Translations under genes and position numbers: made by a program
Assembly (NCBI GenBank): GCA_963810305.1
Contig: CAWEMY010000011.1
Coordinates: 434,001 to 498,000 of the forward strand
Origin: JACDCA01 sp963810305
GTDB taxonomy: Bacteria; Acidobacteriota; Vicinamibacteria; Vicinamibacterales; 2-12-FULL-66-21
Direction of reading: 5' to 3'
DNA: 64,000 nucleotides
Part shown: positions 10,243 to 21,421 of the stretch, in pieces
Layout: the number at the start of each line of letters is the position of its first letter
How positions within the stretch are numbered: the first letter of the stretch is position 1
Notes under the pieces: model-generated
The model's database searches: none
The model's input: only the letters and a program-made list of their open reading frames with translations
Told to the model about the DNA's origin: nothing

Positions 10243-13050
10243 ATGCCTATTTTTTATCGAGGTGTGATCGTCGTCTGCATGGCAGTGCTGTTCGGAGCAT
10301 CCCTCGCGCGCGCACAGGCGACGACGGGATCGATCACCGGGAACGTCACCGACGCCAGCGGCGCGCTGCTGCCCGGCGTCCGCGTTTCTCTCACCGGGCA
10401 ACGATTGATCGGCGGCGCCCAGCTGCAGACGACAGACGCCGACGGGAACTATCGTTTCGATCGGCTGCCGCCCGGCGCCTATGATGTCAAGTTCGAGATG
10501 CAGGGATTCAAGACGATCGAGCGGTCGGACATCCGCATCAACGCGGCGTTTGTTGCCACGGTGCCGGCCAGGATGGAGGTCGGCGCCGTGACCGAGTCGG
10601 TCACCGTGTCCGGCGAATCGCCGACCGTGGATACGAAGTCGAACGTCCGTCAGACGGTGCTGGACCAGCAGATTCTCGAGGGGATACCGACCGGGCGCGA
10701 TCCGTGGTCGCTCGCGCGGCTCGTTCCCGGCGTGGGGGTGGCGACCTACGACGTCGGCGGCACACAGTCGATGCAGCAGAGCGCGATGTCAGCGGCCGGG
10801 TCGAGCACGAACGACGTCAGTTACAACATCGATGGCGCCACCGTGAACTGGCCCGGCGGCGGCGGCGGCGCGACGATGCTGTACTACGACCAGGGCATGT
10901 TCGAGGAAATCAACTACACGACGGCGGCAATTCCGGCGGAGTTCATGGCCGGTGGCATCTCGATCAACATGGTGACGAAGACCGCCGGCAACCGCTGGCG
11001 CGGCAACATGCGGTACTCCTTCTCGAATGACGACCTGCAGTCCGAGAACCACGTCGGCAACGGGTTGCCGGCCACGTTCCTTGGCAATCCGACGCTGAAG
11101 ACCTACGACGCCAACCTGTCGGGCGGCGGCGCCATCATCCGGGACCGGCTCTGGGTCAACGGCACCATTCGGCGCTGGGTCGTCAACAAGCTGACCAATG
11201 CGAAGAACCTCGACGGCAGCCAGGCGCTCGACGACAACACCCTGAAGAACTACTCCGGCAAGGCCACGGCGGCGCTGACGTCGAACCAGAAGGTGATGTT
11301 CTCGTACCTCTGGAACGACAAGATCCGCGGCCACCGCCGCGACACCCCGCCCAACAACGTGCCGGATATCGCCGCGCTGGTCCAGACCAATCCCGCTCAG
11401 ACCACCCAGATCAAGTACACCGGGGTCCGTCAGCGTTTCGTGTTCGAGTCGTCGTTCAGCGTCATGGACGGCCAGACCAACTACAGCTACCAGCCCGGCA
11501 CACCGCCCGAGGCAATCCGAAGGGTGGATGAGACGCTGTCGACCGCCGACTTCGCGGCGGCCCGTCATGAGGAGCAGCCCAATTCGCGTCATCAGTTCGA
11601 CAATGTGTTTTCGTACGCCCTGAACAGGTGGGGCGGCGATCACCAGCTCAAGGCTGGCGTCCAGTTCGCACGGCTCTACTGGGAATCGCGGCAGAGCGTG
11701 CAAGGAGACCATTGGGTGGAGTTCAGCAACAACAATCCGACGCAGGTCCGTCAGTGGAACACGCCGACCAACCCGAAGAACCTGGCGCGCGTGGTCGGGT
11801 TCTTCTTCCAGGACGCCTGGTCCGTTGCCCCGCGGCTGACGCTCAACCTCGGCGTGCGAGTCGACCGTTACCAGGGCATCCTGCCTGAGCAATCCAACCC
11901 GGGCGGTACGTTCATCGCCGCACGGAGCATCGCTGAGGAAGAGGTCATCGATCAGACGCTCGCCGTCTGGCGCACCGGCGCGTCGTACGACGTGACGGGC
12001 GCTGGCCGAACGGCACTCAAGGCCAGCTACAGCCGGTATGGGCTGCAGGTCGGGATCGACCGCGTCACTGCGGTCAACCCGCTGTCGGCCGGTTCGCGCA
12101 CCTGCCCGTGGAACGACGCGAACCGTGATGGCCAGTTCCAGCAAGCGGAGATCACCGGCGCGTGCTCGGCGTTCAGCGGCGGCGTCTCCACCTTCTATGC
12201 CGCGGATGGCGTCGACTGGCCGTACTCGGACGAAGTCACGGCCGGCGTCGAACAACAGGTGTTGAAGGACATGAGCGTCGGCGTGACGTTCTCGTACCGC
12301 ACCAACCGTGACCAGCTCGGCGTCCGGAACATCGCGGTGCCGCCGACCGCCTACACGCCGTTCACCGCCGCTGTCCCGAACGGCCCGAATGGCGCGACGA
12401 CCGTCACCGTGTACAACCTTGCCTCGGCGCTGGCCAGCGCGCAGAACAACATCCGCGACAACGACGCCTATCTCGACACCGAATTCAAGGGGATCGCGAT
12501 CACCGCGAACAAGCGGTTTTCCAACCGATGGCAGATGGTGGCGGGCCTGACCTACGGGAAGAACGAGGGAGGGCTCACCCAGGGCGCAGCGCCCAACGAC
12601 CTGAATGATCCGAACGTGACGCTCTATGAGCGCGGCGTCATCGGCAACGATTCGACGTGGGGATTCAGGGCGTCGGGCAGTTATGTCGCGCCCTTCGACG
12701 TCACGATCGCGGGATCGGTCAGCGCCAACAGGGGTTACCCGTTTGTCTCGACGTATCAGGTCAGACGGGCCGACGTGGCCCCGGCGGTGACCCTGACCCG
12801 GGCGAGCCAGACGGTGCCGCTCAGCCAGCGCGGCGACGAGCGTCTGCCGAATGTGACACTCATCGATCTGCGCATCTCACGTTCGTTCAAGCTCGGCTCG
12901 CGCTCGATCGCGCCGCAGATCGATATCTTCAACATCACGAACGCGGCAACGGTAGTGGCACTGAACGCCGCGGTCGGGAATACATACCTCGCCGCGTCGG
13001 AGATTCTCGCGCCGCGGATCATCCGGTTGGGGTTCAGTTTCGACTTCTAA
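10243..13050 (+). CDS. Oar-like TonB-dependent receptor, intact
   Basis: Outer-membrane receptor of 935 residues. The start at 10243 is set by an AGGAGG ribosome site at 10233-10238; an in-frame ATG at 10150 only adds arginine-rich non-family sequence. Signal peptide to about residue 25 (SLARAQ), carboxypeptidase-regulatory-like domain (GNVTDASGALLPGVRV) to about 110, plug domain (VDTKSNVRQTVLDQQILEGIPTGRD split around residue 140), then the barrel ending LGFSFDF with the usual C-terminal aromatic residue. It precedes the HExxH peptidase gene by 39 bases, which suggests co-transcription. Unlike the receptors at 3046 and 14999 it has no frameshift. Ligand not predictable. Confidence 0.93.
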   Translation: MPIFYRGVIVVCMAVLFGASLARAQATTGSITGNVTDASGALLPGVRVSLTGQRLIGGAQLQTTDADGNYRFDRLPPGAYDVKFEMQGFKTIERSDIRINAAFVATVPARMEVGAVTESVTVSGESPTVDTKSNVRQTVLDQQILEGIPTGRDPWSLARLVPGVGVATYDVGGTQSMQQSAMSAAGSSTNDVSYNIDGATVNWPGGGGGATMLYYDQGMFEEINYTTAAIPAEFMAGGISINMVTKTAGNRWRGNMRYSFSNDDLQSENHVGNGLPATFLGNPTLKTYDANLSGGGAIIRDRLWVNGTIRRWVVNKLTNAKNLDGSQALDDNTLKNYSGKATAALTSNQKVMFSYLWNDKIRGHRRDTPPNNVPDIAALVQTNPAQTTQIKYTGVRQRFVFESSFSVMDGQTNYSYQPGTPPEAIRRVDETLSTADFAAARHEEQPNSRHQFDNVFSYALNRWGGDHQLKAGVQFARLYWESRQSVQGDHWVEFSNNNPTQVRQWNTPTNPKNLARVVGFFFQDAWSVAPRLTLNLGVRVDRYQGILPEQSNPGGTFIAARSIAEEEVIDQTLAVWRTGASYDVTGAGRTALKASYSRYGLQVGIDRVTAVNPLSAGSRTCPWNDANRDGQFQQAEITGACSAFSGGVSTFYAADGVDWPYSDEVTAGVEQQVLKDMSVGVTFSYRTNRDQLGVRNIAVPPTAYTPFTAAVPNGPNGATTVTVYNLASALASAQNNIRDNDAYLDTEFKGIAITANKRFSNRWQMVAGLTYGKNEGGLTQGAAPNDLNDPNVTLYERGVIGNDSTWGFRASGSYVAPFDVTIAGSVSANRGYPFVSTYQVRRADVAPAVTLTRASQTVPLSQRGDERLPNVTLIDLRISRSFKLGSRSIAPQIDIFNITNAATVVALNAAVGNTYLAASEILAPRIIRLGFSFDF

Positions 13051-13089
13051 AACAGTTCTTTCTGGAGGCGCGCGACTGGAGGGTCGTCC

Positions 13090-14019
13090 ATGAGGTCATC
13101 TGGTGTATCGCCGGCCTTACTGGCGGCTGCGATGCTGGTCGCATTGACCTCGGCAACTGCACAGAATCAGGGTCGGGGTGGCGCGGCGTCAGGCGGGCCG
13201 CGCCAGCCCCCGCTCCTGCCTGACTACATCAGGTTCAGCGTCACCGCGCCTCCTGGCGAACTCGGGCTCGACCCCTTCTACAGAAAATACGTCGATGCAC
13301 ATGGCGTCCCGGTCGTGACGTCGAACAAGGTTCCCGACGCGGCGCTCCTGGCGGCGCGCGACATCGTGCAGTTCATGCTCGCGAATCGGCCCGATCTCCG
13401 GAAGGAGCTGATCCGGAAAAAATGGAAGCTCGCGATCATGGCCGAGACGGAAGTCACCTACGACATCCCCGAGCATCGCAAGTACCGTCTCCTGCCGAAG
13501 ATCGACGACGAGCGGCTGACGCAGCAGCAGCGTGACAACTACGACAAGCCGGGCGGTGTCGGCACGCAAACCGGCGAGCAATACTGGAACGCACGCGGGC
13601 GTGGCTTCGGCGGTGAGCCGGACGGTGAGAACACGACGTCGTGCGCCGAAGAAAACCTGCTCGGCTACCCCGGCACCCGATACTTCGGTCAGTCGATCTG
13701 CGTGCACGAGTTCTCGCACGGCATCATGCGCGGCGCGATCTATACCGTCGATCCCGAATACCGCAAGGCCGTCGAGGACGCGTACGCGTCAGCGAAGAAG
13801 CAGGGTCTCACGTCCGCGCAGGGCTACCCTGGCAATAATTTCAACGAGTATTGGGCGACCGGCATCGAGGCGTATGTGTTCGGCAGCGGCCGCGGCCCGG
13901 ATACACTGCTGCAGACCGATCCGAGGCTTTACGAACTGGTTCGTCAGGTGATCCCGGCAACCCGAATGCCGGGCAACGTCTACATCGGACGAGTGCGTGG
14001 GCAGCCATCGCCGAAGTAG
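13090..14019 (+). CDS. Secreted HExxH putative zinc metallopeptidase
   Basis: 309 residues, signal peptide to about residue 24 (SATAQ). It contains HEFSH at 206-210 and a downstream NEYW (E253), so an HExxH...E gluzincin-type zinc site is plausible. The same arrangement (HEFAH...GEYW, preceded by GAEENLLGYPGTRYWG) occurs in the paralogue at 20343-21326; both share the N-terminal block SPFYKKY/LDPFYRKY and KVPDAALL.ARDIV. The start has GGAGGG 7 bases upstream. It sits directly behind an intact TonB receptor. I do not recognise a named family; a distant link to lethal-factor-like peptidases is possible but unproven. Substrate unknown. Confidence 0.75.
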   Translation: MRSSGVSPALLAAAMLVALTSATAQNQGRGGAASGGPRQPPLLPDYIRFSVTAPPGELGLDPFYRKYVDAHGVPVVTSNKVPDAALLAARDIVQFMLANRPDLRKELIRKKWKLAIMAETEVTYDIPEHRKYRLLPKIDDERLTQQQRDNYDKPGGVGTQTGEQYWNARGRGFGGEPDGENTTSCAEENLLGYPGTRYFGQSICVHEFSHGIMRGAIYTVDPEYRKAVEDAYASAKKQGLTSAQGYPGNNFNEYWATGIEAYVFGSGRGPDTLLQTDPRLYELVRQVIPATRMPGNVYIGRVRGQPSPK

Positions 14020-14085
14020 AGGTCTTGACCCCCGCGAACTGATGCAAATGCGTCAAGTTTCTCCGAGGTGATGCGCACCGCTCCA

Positions 14086-14985
14086 TCAGGAGCCCTGCTC
14101 GACGCTCCCCACGCCTGAGGAGGTGATGGTGAACGTCATCAGATCTTCACCCCAGATCACCGTGCCGTCGAACTCCTGCCTGATTTCGTGGACGATCTGT
14201 TCCCGCACGCCGGGACGATCGATTTGAGCGAGCAGGTGCGTCAGCACCAGCGTCTTGACACCGGCCTTCTTCGCCATCACTGCGTTGTCGCGGTGGTTGC
14301 CGCAGGCTGCCCGATAGCTCGCCGACGGCTCGCTACCCGAGAAATGGTGGTTCATCTGGATGAGGACGTCAGCGCCGCGTGCGAGCTCGATGATCTCCTC
14401 GGCGAGGCCGCTGTCGCCGGAATAGCACACCGACCCATCGCCGGCATCGAGACGAAACGCGAGACATTCGAGATACGGCTGCACGTGCGACGCGTGACCG
14501 ACGGTCATCGACCAGTCGGTGCCGTGCACGATGTCGCCGGCGTGGACCTCCCGCACGCGGGGGGCCGGCCGCCGGCGGGGCGGCGTGCCGCCGCGCGCCT
14601 GGAAGACGTCGATGCTGCTTTCGTGCTCGATGCGGGCGCGGATGTCAGGTCCGTAGACGCCGTCCTCGCCGAACAGCAGCTCGGTCATGCGCGCGATCGG
14701 CGTCGGCCCGAAGACCTGGAGGTCCGGAATCCGGTCCGCCCCCTGGTCCCAGCGCTGCAGAACGAGACGCGCGTAGTCCATGCAGTGGTCGTAGTGCAGA
14801 TGGCTGAAGAATACGTGCGTGACGTCGATCGCGCGGTGCCCGCTCTCGAGAAGGCGATGATGGGCGCCCGGGCCGTGGTCGAGAACGATCGTCTCACCGC
14901 CCACTTCGAAGAGATAGCCCGAGCTCTGGCGGTCGAGCGATGGAGATGGCGTTCCCGTGCCGAGCAGCGTAATTCTCACCGGCAC
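14086..14985 (-). CDS. MBL-fold metallo-hydrolase (RNase Z/phosphodiesterase-like)
   Basis: 299 residues, no signal peptide, cytoplasmic. The metallo-beta-lactamase motif HLHYDH is at 62-67, with LDHGPG before it, YSGDSG (bridging aspartate) and a late LVLTH histidine, so a two-zinc site is expected. The N-terminus ITLLGTGTPSPSLDRQSSG resembles RNase Z and AtsA-like phosphodiesterases. It begins 13 bases after the TonB receptor gene that ends at 14999, on the same strand, so the two are likely co-transcribed. A GC-rich arginine/proline run (GGTPPRRRPAP) in the middle looks like a loop insertion. Exact substrate unknown. Confidence 0.85.
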   Translation of the reverse strand: MPVRITLLGTGTPSPSLDRQSSGYLFEVGGETIVLDHGPGAHHRLLESGHRAIDVTHVFFSHLHYDHCMDYARLVLQRWDQGADRIPDLQVFGPTPIARMTELLFGEDGVYGPDIRARIEHESSIDVFQARGGTPPRRRPAPRVREVHAGDIVHGTDWSMTVGHASHVQPYLECLAFRLDAGDGSVCYSGDSGLAEEIIELARGADVLIQMNHHFSGSEPSASYRAACGNHRDNAVMAKKAGVKTLVLTHLLAQIDRPGVREQIVHEIRQEFDGTVIWGEDLMTFTITSSGVGSVEQGS

Positions 14986-14998
14986 GGGAACTCTCGAA

Positions 14999-17900
14999 TC
15001 AAAAGTTGAGACGGAAGACGAGCTGCACTATGCGGCCGCCGGGGTCGAAGGTCACGTTCGGATCCTGGTAGGACTGCGTCACTTGGTTGATCGTCGCGCC
15101 GCTACCCGCCTGCGCGACCGCATTGAAATTGATGGCGTTGAACAGGTTCATCACGTCGGCGGACAGATCGAAACTCTTGGTCGGGGAGAACTTGAAACGC
15201 TTTCGGACGTTGAGGTCGAACCGGGTGAAGATCGGACCTTCGACGAACACGTCAGCGGGCGCGCAGTCGCCGCGGACGACCTGGATGCAGTCGGGCCCGT
15301 TGGCCGGTGCGAGATAGCGGCCGGTCGGCGGTCCGAGCGGGCCGTACCCCGTCGCCGACGTCGCGCTGGTGCTGAACGCCTTGATCGTGTTGTCGATGAT
15401 GTCCTGTGGCAGGGTGTACACGATCTTTGTCTCGGGGTCGATCCGGATCTTGAACGCGTCGCGCAGCTCGTCCATCGTCATGCCTTCGACGCGAACGTTG
15501 CCGAAGTTCAGGATCGACCCGCTCTGCACCCGCCCGGTCAGATTCGCCGACCAGCCGCCGACGGCGGCGTCGAGCCATTTGTTCATGCCGGCGCCGAACC
15601 GTTGATCGCGGCCGAACGGCAGCTGGTAAGTGGCCGTCAACTTCAGCGCGTGCGGCACGCCGTCGGTCGATCGCACCATCTCACGCTCCTCGCGCAGGGT
15701 GTTCAGGCGTGACACCTGCCGCACGGAAAACACGTAATTCGCGTCGATGGCGAGGCCGTTCGACAGCGCGCGGCGCAGCGTCACCTGCAGGGAGTCGTAG
15801 GTCGTCGATTCGCCGTTGGTCCGGACCTGGGCGCTGTTGACGGCCGGGTTGAGCACGAAGAAGTTGCTGGGGTATCCGGCGGTCAGCATACTCCCGCGGA
15901 ACGCGGCGGTGGTGAACAGTGTGCTCGCCGCGGCACCAGGATTCGGATTGCGGAGCGCCAATTCTGCCAGCCGGGCCGCGTTCGTCCAGTTGGCGCCGAT
16001 GTAAGCGGCGGCGCTGCCTGCCTCGCTCTGGGGGCGGCCGTTGAAATTCGCCAGGTAGATCGGCAGCGGCGACGTCCCCGTCCCCGGACCGAAATAGGCA
16101 AACGACGTCCCGCGGCCCGCCGCCATGTTCGCCAGCAAGTTGGCCTGCGCGAGCCGGAACTCCGCCAGGAATCCGTTGGTCGACCAGTTGATCTCGTTCC
16201 AGTTCTCGGTCGCCGTGCCGTCGACGAGACGCGTTCCGACGTAGCGCAGTTCGACAGCCATCTGACGAGTGAGCGTCCGCTGCACACCGACCGAGAACGA
16301 CCGGGCGAACGGCGTCCTGAAACTCGGATGAAACAGGCTCACGCCGCTGTTGAAATCCGCCGCCAGCGGGTACAGCGGACTCGGCGGAATCCCTGGCGAG
16401 GGCCCGAGCCGGCCCGTGTCACGCAGGAGGACCGGCCATGACTCGCCCGGCGCCACGAGCGGAAATTGCGTGCTCGTCGAGGTGCGATTGGTCGTGAGCA
16501 GGCCGCCTGGATTGTTGCCGTAGATACCGGTATAGAACGCCAGACCGTCGCTGTTGTACGAGACGCCATAGCCGGCGCGCACGGTGGCTTGCGCCGGATC
16601 ACCAAGAATGGCGCGGAGCCAACCGGTCTCAACGCCGGGCTGCCAGGCGACGCCGACGTTGGGAGCGAAGTTGTCGTACTCGGTGTTGTAGCCCGGGGTT
16701 CCAGCGTTGTACAGCTCATAGACCGGCGGCCTGCCGCCCTGGTTGAACACACCGGGATTGAACAGATTGCACTCGCGTCCGCCTGGTCCGTCGCCCAGGC
16801 CCGAGACTCCGCACAGGTCCGCCATTGTCACCATCGAATAGACGCTGGTATTGGCTTGGAATGGCATGGCCACTTGCCAGCGAAGGCCGCCGTTGACGGT
16901 CAGGTTCGGCCGGATGCGCCAGGAGTCCTGGATGAACAGGCCGACTTCGTCCTGCTGCTCGTCGGTCCCACCGGTGCCGAGATAGACGTACTGACCTGTG
17001 CTGCCGTCCAGGCGCGCGTTGCTCTCGATGCTGGTGACCCGCCCGGTCAGCAAGCCATACAGCGCACGCGCATTGGTCAAATCCGTGCCCGCGGCATTCG
17101 GAAAGAACGTGTTGTTGAACATGGCGGCGTTCGCCGGATCGTTGGTGGTATCCACACCCAAATTGAGCGTTGGCACCAGCGTCTGGGCCTTCGTCCAGCC
17201 GCTGACCCGCGAGAACGAGGCACCGAACTGGACCGAGTGCTTGCCGCGCAGCCAGTTGACGGTGTTCTCGAGGTTCCAGCTCTTGCCGTTGCGCGAGGTG
17301 GGCCCCGCATTGGTCGTGGCGCTGGTCAGGGCCGCGCCCACGTTGGGGAACGCGATACTGAAGCCCCCCTGGTCGTCGAACTGACTGAGTTCCACCTCGT
17401 CGGCGAACCAGACCGGCGCATAGGAGTTCCCGTAGCGCAGCTCGTTCACGAGATTGCGGCCCAGGGTGGAACGCAGCATGACGGACGTTCGGCTCACCGC
17501 GCTGTACAACGACGCCCTGTTGAGCAGATCCGGGAAGTTTGGCTCGTCGTTGCCGAACAGATTCGGGTTGAGCCGCTGACCCTGATAGTTGTAGCTCGCG
17601 CTCAGCCGGTGTTGCGACGTCAGGTTGAAATCGAGTCGGCCGCCTGGCGAATTGTCGATACGCAGTGAGCTCGGCTGCCATAGGAAGTCCTGCGAGCTCA
17701 GGTCGGTGCGGTTCTCGACCCGCCCGGTCGTCGCGGTGCTGGCTCGGATCTTCGAGAGCAGAGCCGCGATGACCGGATCGGGCGTTGAGGTCTGGCCTGT
17801 GGCCGCGGCGACCGCGAACAGGTTCACGCTCTGCACGCCCGCCGCAGATGGATAACGGAAGATCCCCTGCTGCGCGTCCGGCGTGAGAATGCCTCGCGTG

Positions 17901-18875
17901 CGCGTGTTGCTCAGCGGGAACCGAAGCTGCTCGAAGTTGAAGAAGAAGAACGCCTTGCCGCGGCCATCGTACATCCCTGGAATGATGATCGGCCCGCCTT
18001 CCCGACCGCCCCACTGATTGAGCGTGAGCTGGTTCCGCGGCAGACCGGCGCGGATGTTGAAGTAGTAGTTGCTGTTCAAATAGGCGTGGCGGGAGTACTC
18101 GTAGGCACTGCCCACGAATGTGTTGGTGCCCGAGCGCGTCGCGAATTTGATCTGCACGGCTCCCTGCCCGGAGCTGTCCGCCGTCGAGGTCGCGGTCGAT
18201 ACCGTGACTTCCTCGATTAGATCGAGCTTCGGATGGATGTTGGCGAAGAACCCGTCGGTGGAGCGCGTGTACTTGTCCTGAATGTTTGCGCCGTCGACGG
18301 TGATCGAGAGCGCGCTCGTCGGCAGCCCGCTCACCGTGGACGAGCGTGGCGCATGGTTGGCGGCCGAGGTGTCGACTCCCGGTAGAAAGGGGAGGACGCC
18401 CCAGACTGGGTTGCGCGTGATGAACGGCAGGCTCGAGATCTGGTCGACGCGGATGGTCGACGAGAGGGCCGTCGACTGGAGTCTGTACGAGCTGTCCCCC
18501 ACTCCGTACTTCGACCAACTCGGTCAGCGTGCCCACTTCGAGCGTAATTTTCAGTGCGCGCGGGGTCGCGCTGAGGAGCTCCACGTCGGTCAGCACGGCG
18601 GTCTTGAACCCGCTCAGCGAGACGGAGATCGTGTAGACGCCCGCGTCGATCGCCGGCACGTCGAAGACGCCGGTCGCGTTGGTGACCGTCGGGGTCACCA
18701 CCCCGGTGCGATTGTTCTTGACCTCGACGGTCGCGCCTGGCAGCAGTCCACCGCCCGAGTCCTGCACGGTTCCAGACAATGCCGTCCGCGTGGTCCCGCT
18801 CTGCGCGTACGACGTGGAGATCGTGAGGCCAAGCACGGCGACACCGATCGTGAGCCGAAACAACGACACCAGCAT
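14999..18875 (-). CDS. Oar-like TonB-dependent receptor, one frameshift
   Basis: Outer-membrane receptor, about 1291 residues after repair. Start 18875 with GGAGGA 6 bases upstream. Signal peptide ends near STSYAQ; then a regulatory domain (GTVQDSGGGLLPGATVEV), the plug and the barrel, ending LVFRLNF. An extra base at about 18479 separates the first 132 codons (ending GGQLVQT) from the rest (starting QSTALSSTIRVDQISSLP). The break falls at the regulatory-domain/plug junction, as in the receptor at 3046-6820. The MBL-fold gene follows 13 bases downstream. Ligand unknown. Confidence 0.87.
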
Positions 18876-19063
18876 GCGATCCTCCAGCCCGCGCGTCGCG
18901 CGGCAATCCGGGTCTCTAGCCCGCGGATGCGCGTCACCATAGCGTCGCCGTCGGAGTTTGTCGATGGCTAAGTGTCACTATCACGAAAGCTTATGGACGC
19001 AAAAGGGGAGCTGGTCCCTCATGTCATCCCGATCTGTCATCGGCCTCCGTCAAATGACTGAAG

Positions 19064-20333
19064 TCAAGCGGCCGGCAGAATGAACAGCAGCCACGTCACA
19101 AACGGCGCGGTCAGGACCATCACAGCGCCCCAGACGAGCAGCCCCCGGTAAATCCGCGGCTGCTCCTCGACGTTCCCATTCGCGACGACCAACGCGCCAA
19201 CCGTAGAGAACGGCGTCGCGTCGACGACCGTCGCCGAGATCGCGATCGCGACGACCAGGCCGGTGGTGTCGATCTGTCCCTGTGCCATGAACGGCACGGC
19301 GAGCGGAATCATCGCCCCGAGAATGCCAGCGCTCGAGGCGAATGCCGACGTGGCCGCCGCGACCGCACAGATCAACAGCGAGGTGAGGAGCGGGTTGCCG
19401 AGCCCGGCGATGCTGCTCCCGACGGCGTCGATCGTGCCGTAACGCTGGAGCGCCGCAACATAGGTCACGATGCCGCACACGAGCAGCACCACGCTCCACG
19501 CGATCTTCTTGTCCGAGCCGCTGCTCGATGCTGCGAAGATCAGCTGAAGTACCGCCGCGGCGCCCAGGGCAAGAAAGCCGATATTCAGCCGGAATCGAAA
19601 CGCCGCGACCGCCACCACCGCGAGGGCGACGAGCGTACAGATCTGATCGGTCCGGAGGCGGCCGGCCGGTTCGGCGCGCGGTTCAGCCGCCGCGCAGCCG
19701 TGACGCCCCAACCTCGTGGCCATTCTTCCGCACCAACCGCAGGCCGCCAAACACCAGAAAGATCGCTCCGGCCAGAACCACGTTGTAGGCGAGGTTCGCG
19801 AGGAAGAGCACCGTCGCCGACATCTGCAGACCGTTTGTGGCAACCGCCTGCGTCACGATCGCGCTAAGGACGTTCAGCGGTGAGAAGTTGCCTGCCGCGG
19901 CGCCGTGCACGACCATCAGCCCGACCATCCGGCGATCGATGTCGTACCGCTCCGCCAGCCGAAGTGCCAGTGGCGCCAGCATCGCCACGCCGGCCGATCC
20001 CAGTGCGCCCGCCATCGCCGGCACCGACGCGACGCCGAAAGCGATCCATGGAATCAGCGCGCGGCGGCCCTGCACGAGCCAGGCCGCTCCCTCGACGAAG
20101 CGCTCGAGGGTGCCGTTGCTGGTCGCGATACCGAACAGATAGGTGACGCCGACGAGCAGGACCAGCAGGTCGACCGGGAAGCCGCGGTACATCTCGCTCA
20201 CGCTCTCGCCGACGACGAGCGTTCCAATCAGGTACGTCATCACCAGCGCGAGCGCACCGAGGCTCACCGGACGCACCGTGCCGATCACGAAGATGACGAC
20301 GAGGCCGGCGATCCCAGCGACGTGAATGGGCAA
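19064..20333 (-). CDS. MatC-type dicarboxylate carrier, frameshifted
   Basis: Inner-membrane permease of about 420 residues with many hydrophobic segments. The N-terminal half resembles the MatC N-terminal domain (LIGTLVVGES, GRRALIPW, GAAAGNFSPLNVLSAIV), and the C-terminal half has the second transport module (GSSIAGLGNPLLTSLLICAV, SATVVDATPFSTVGALVVAN). The two halves are in different frames. The switch lies in the cytoplasmic linker between about 19685 and 19720 and cannot be placed more exactly because the linker is variable. It begins 9 bases after the HExxH peptidase gene. Likely role is uptake of a dicarboxylate or related organic acid (family inference). Confidence 0.75.
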
Positions 20334-20342
20334 GTCGGAGTG

Positions 20343-21326
20343 CTATCCGACAGCACCGCACACGACGGGACGAATACGCTTCCCGTGGAAGACATCCATC
20401 GGGATGCGGTGAGTGGTGAACACCCGGCCGATCAGCTCGTTGAGCGCCGGGTCGTAGGCGGCGAATTCCTCCGGCGTTTCGACCTTGACATTGCCGGCGA
20501 AGCACTCTCCGTAATTCGAGAAGAACCACCACTGGACGCCTTCCGCCCAATACTCCCCGGCGTTGGTGGTCGCGTAATGCTTCCGGCCGTCCGCATGCAC
20601 ATACTTTCCCGCCGCCATCGCCTTGTCGTAGGCGGCGCGGATCTCGGCGAACATGGCGGGGTCGACCTCGCGAATGCCGCCGCCCATGATCGCGTGGGCG
20701 AACTCGTGGACGAAGATGTGCTCGCCCCAGTAGCGCGTGCCTGGATAGCCGAGCAGGTTCTCCTCCGCGCCGGTGGTCGGATTACCGCCAAGCCCTCGCG
20801 ACCGGTTCGCATGGTAGTCACGGTCCGCCTGTGTCACGGGTTCATCGGGTGGTGCGCCAGGACGCTTCCTCTTCGAGTACTCCGGGATGTCCATCGTCAT
20901 CTCCACTTCCGCGATGACCCCCGTCCGCCAGCCACGTGCGATGAGCGCCTTGCGGATGTCAGGCCGGGCCGCGAGCATTGAGTTGACGATGTCGCGCGCG
21001 ACCAGCAGCGCCGCGTCCGGGACCTTGTCCGACGTGATCACCGGGATCCCCAGCGCGTCGGTGTACTTCTTGTAGAACGGGCTCACGCCAAGCGATTCCG
21101 GCACCGGGCCGATGTTCGCTTTCACGTAGTCGGGGATCAGCTCGACGGGCGCGCCGGTGTTCAGCCGCTGCTGTTCCCGCTCGCGCCGGTTCGCCTCCGC
21201 CCGCGCGCGGGCTTCAGCTTCGGTGCGCATCGGCCGCGCCGCCTGCGTCGTACCTGGGGGCTTGTCCTGCGCGAAACCGACAGGCATGAGACACAGAAAG
21301 AGGAGCGCCACGCATACAGTCCGCAT
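20343..21326 (-). CDS. Secreted HExxH putative zinc metallopeptidase (paralogue)
   Basis: 327 residues. Start at 21326 (MRTVCVALLF, signal peptide to about Q20); the long open frame upstream to 22679 is the antiphase shadow of dctM. HEFAH at 207-211 and a downstream GEYW glutamate match the zinc site of the 13090-14019 protein, with the shared block ENLLGYPGTRYWG in front. An arginine/glutamate-rich segment (residues 34-54) follows the signal peptide. It sits between the TRAP large permease gene (95-base gap) and the MatC-type carrier (9-base gap), all on one strand. Function unknown beyond probable zinc binding. Confidence 0.75.
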   Translation of the reverse strand: MRTVCVALLFLCLMPVGFAQDKPPGTTQAARPMRTEAEARARAEANRREREQQRLNTGAPVELIPDYVKANIGPVPESLGVSPFYKKYTDALGIPVITSDKVPDAALLVARDIVNSMLAARPDIRKALIARGWRTGVIAEVEMTMDIPEYSKRKRPGAPPDEPVTQADRDYHANRSRGLGGNPTTGAEENLLGYPGTRYWGEHIFVHEFAHAIMGGGIREVDPAMFAEIRAAYDKAMAAGKYVHADGRKHYATTNAGEYWAEGVQWWFFSNYGECFAGNVKVETPEEFAAYDPALNELIGRVFTTHRIPMDVFHGKRIRPVVCGAVG

Positions 21327-21421
21327 GGCCCGGGAGTATAGATCGCCCCCGGCCGGCACCCAAATCACCGTTCTCGCCGACGCACATCCTGGTGCATGGT
21401 TGGCGGGCGCGCTGCGCTCAC

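Noticed and set aside
10789..12255. A 488-residue minus-strand open frame inside the intact TonB receptor
   Set aside because: Same reasoning; the + strand frame has a ribosome site, signal peptide and complete family architecture.
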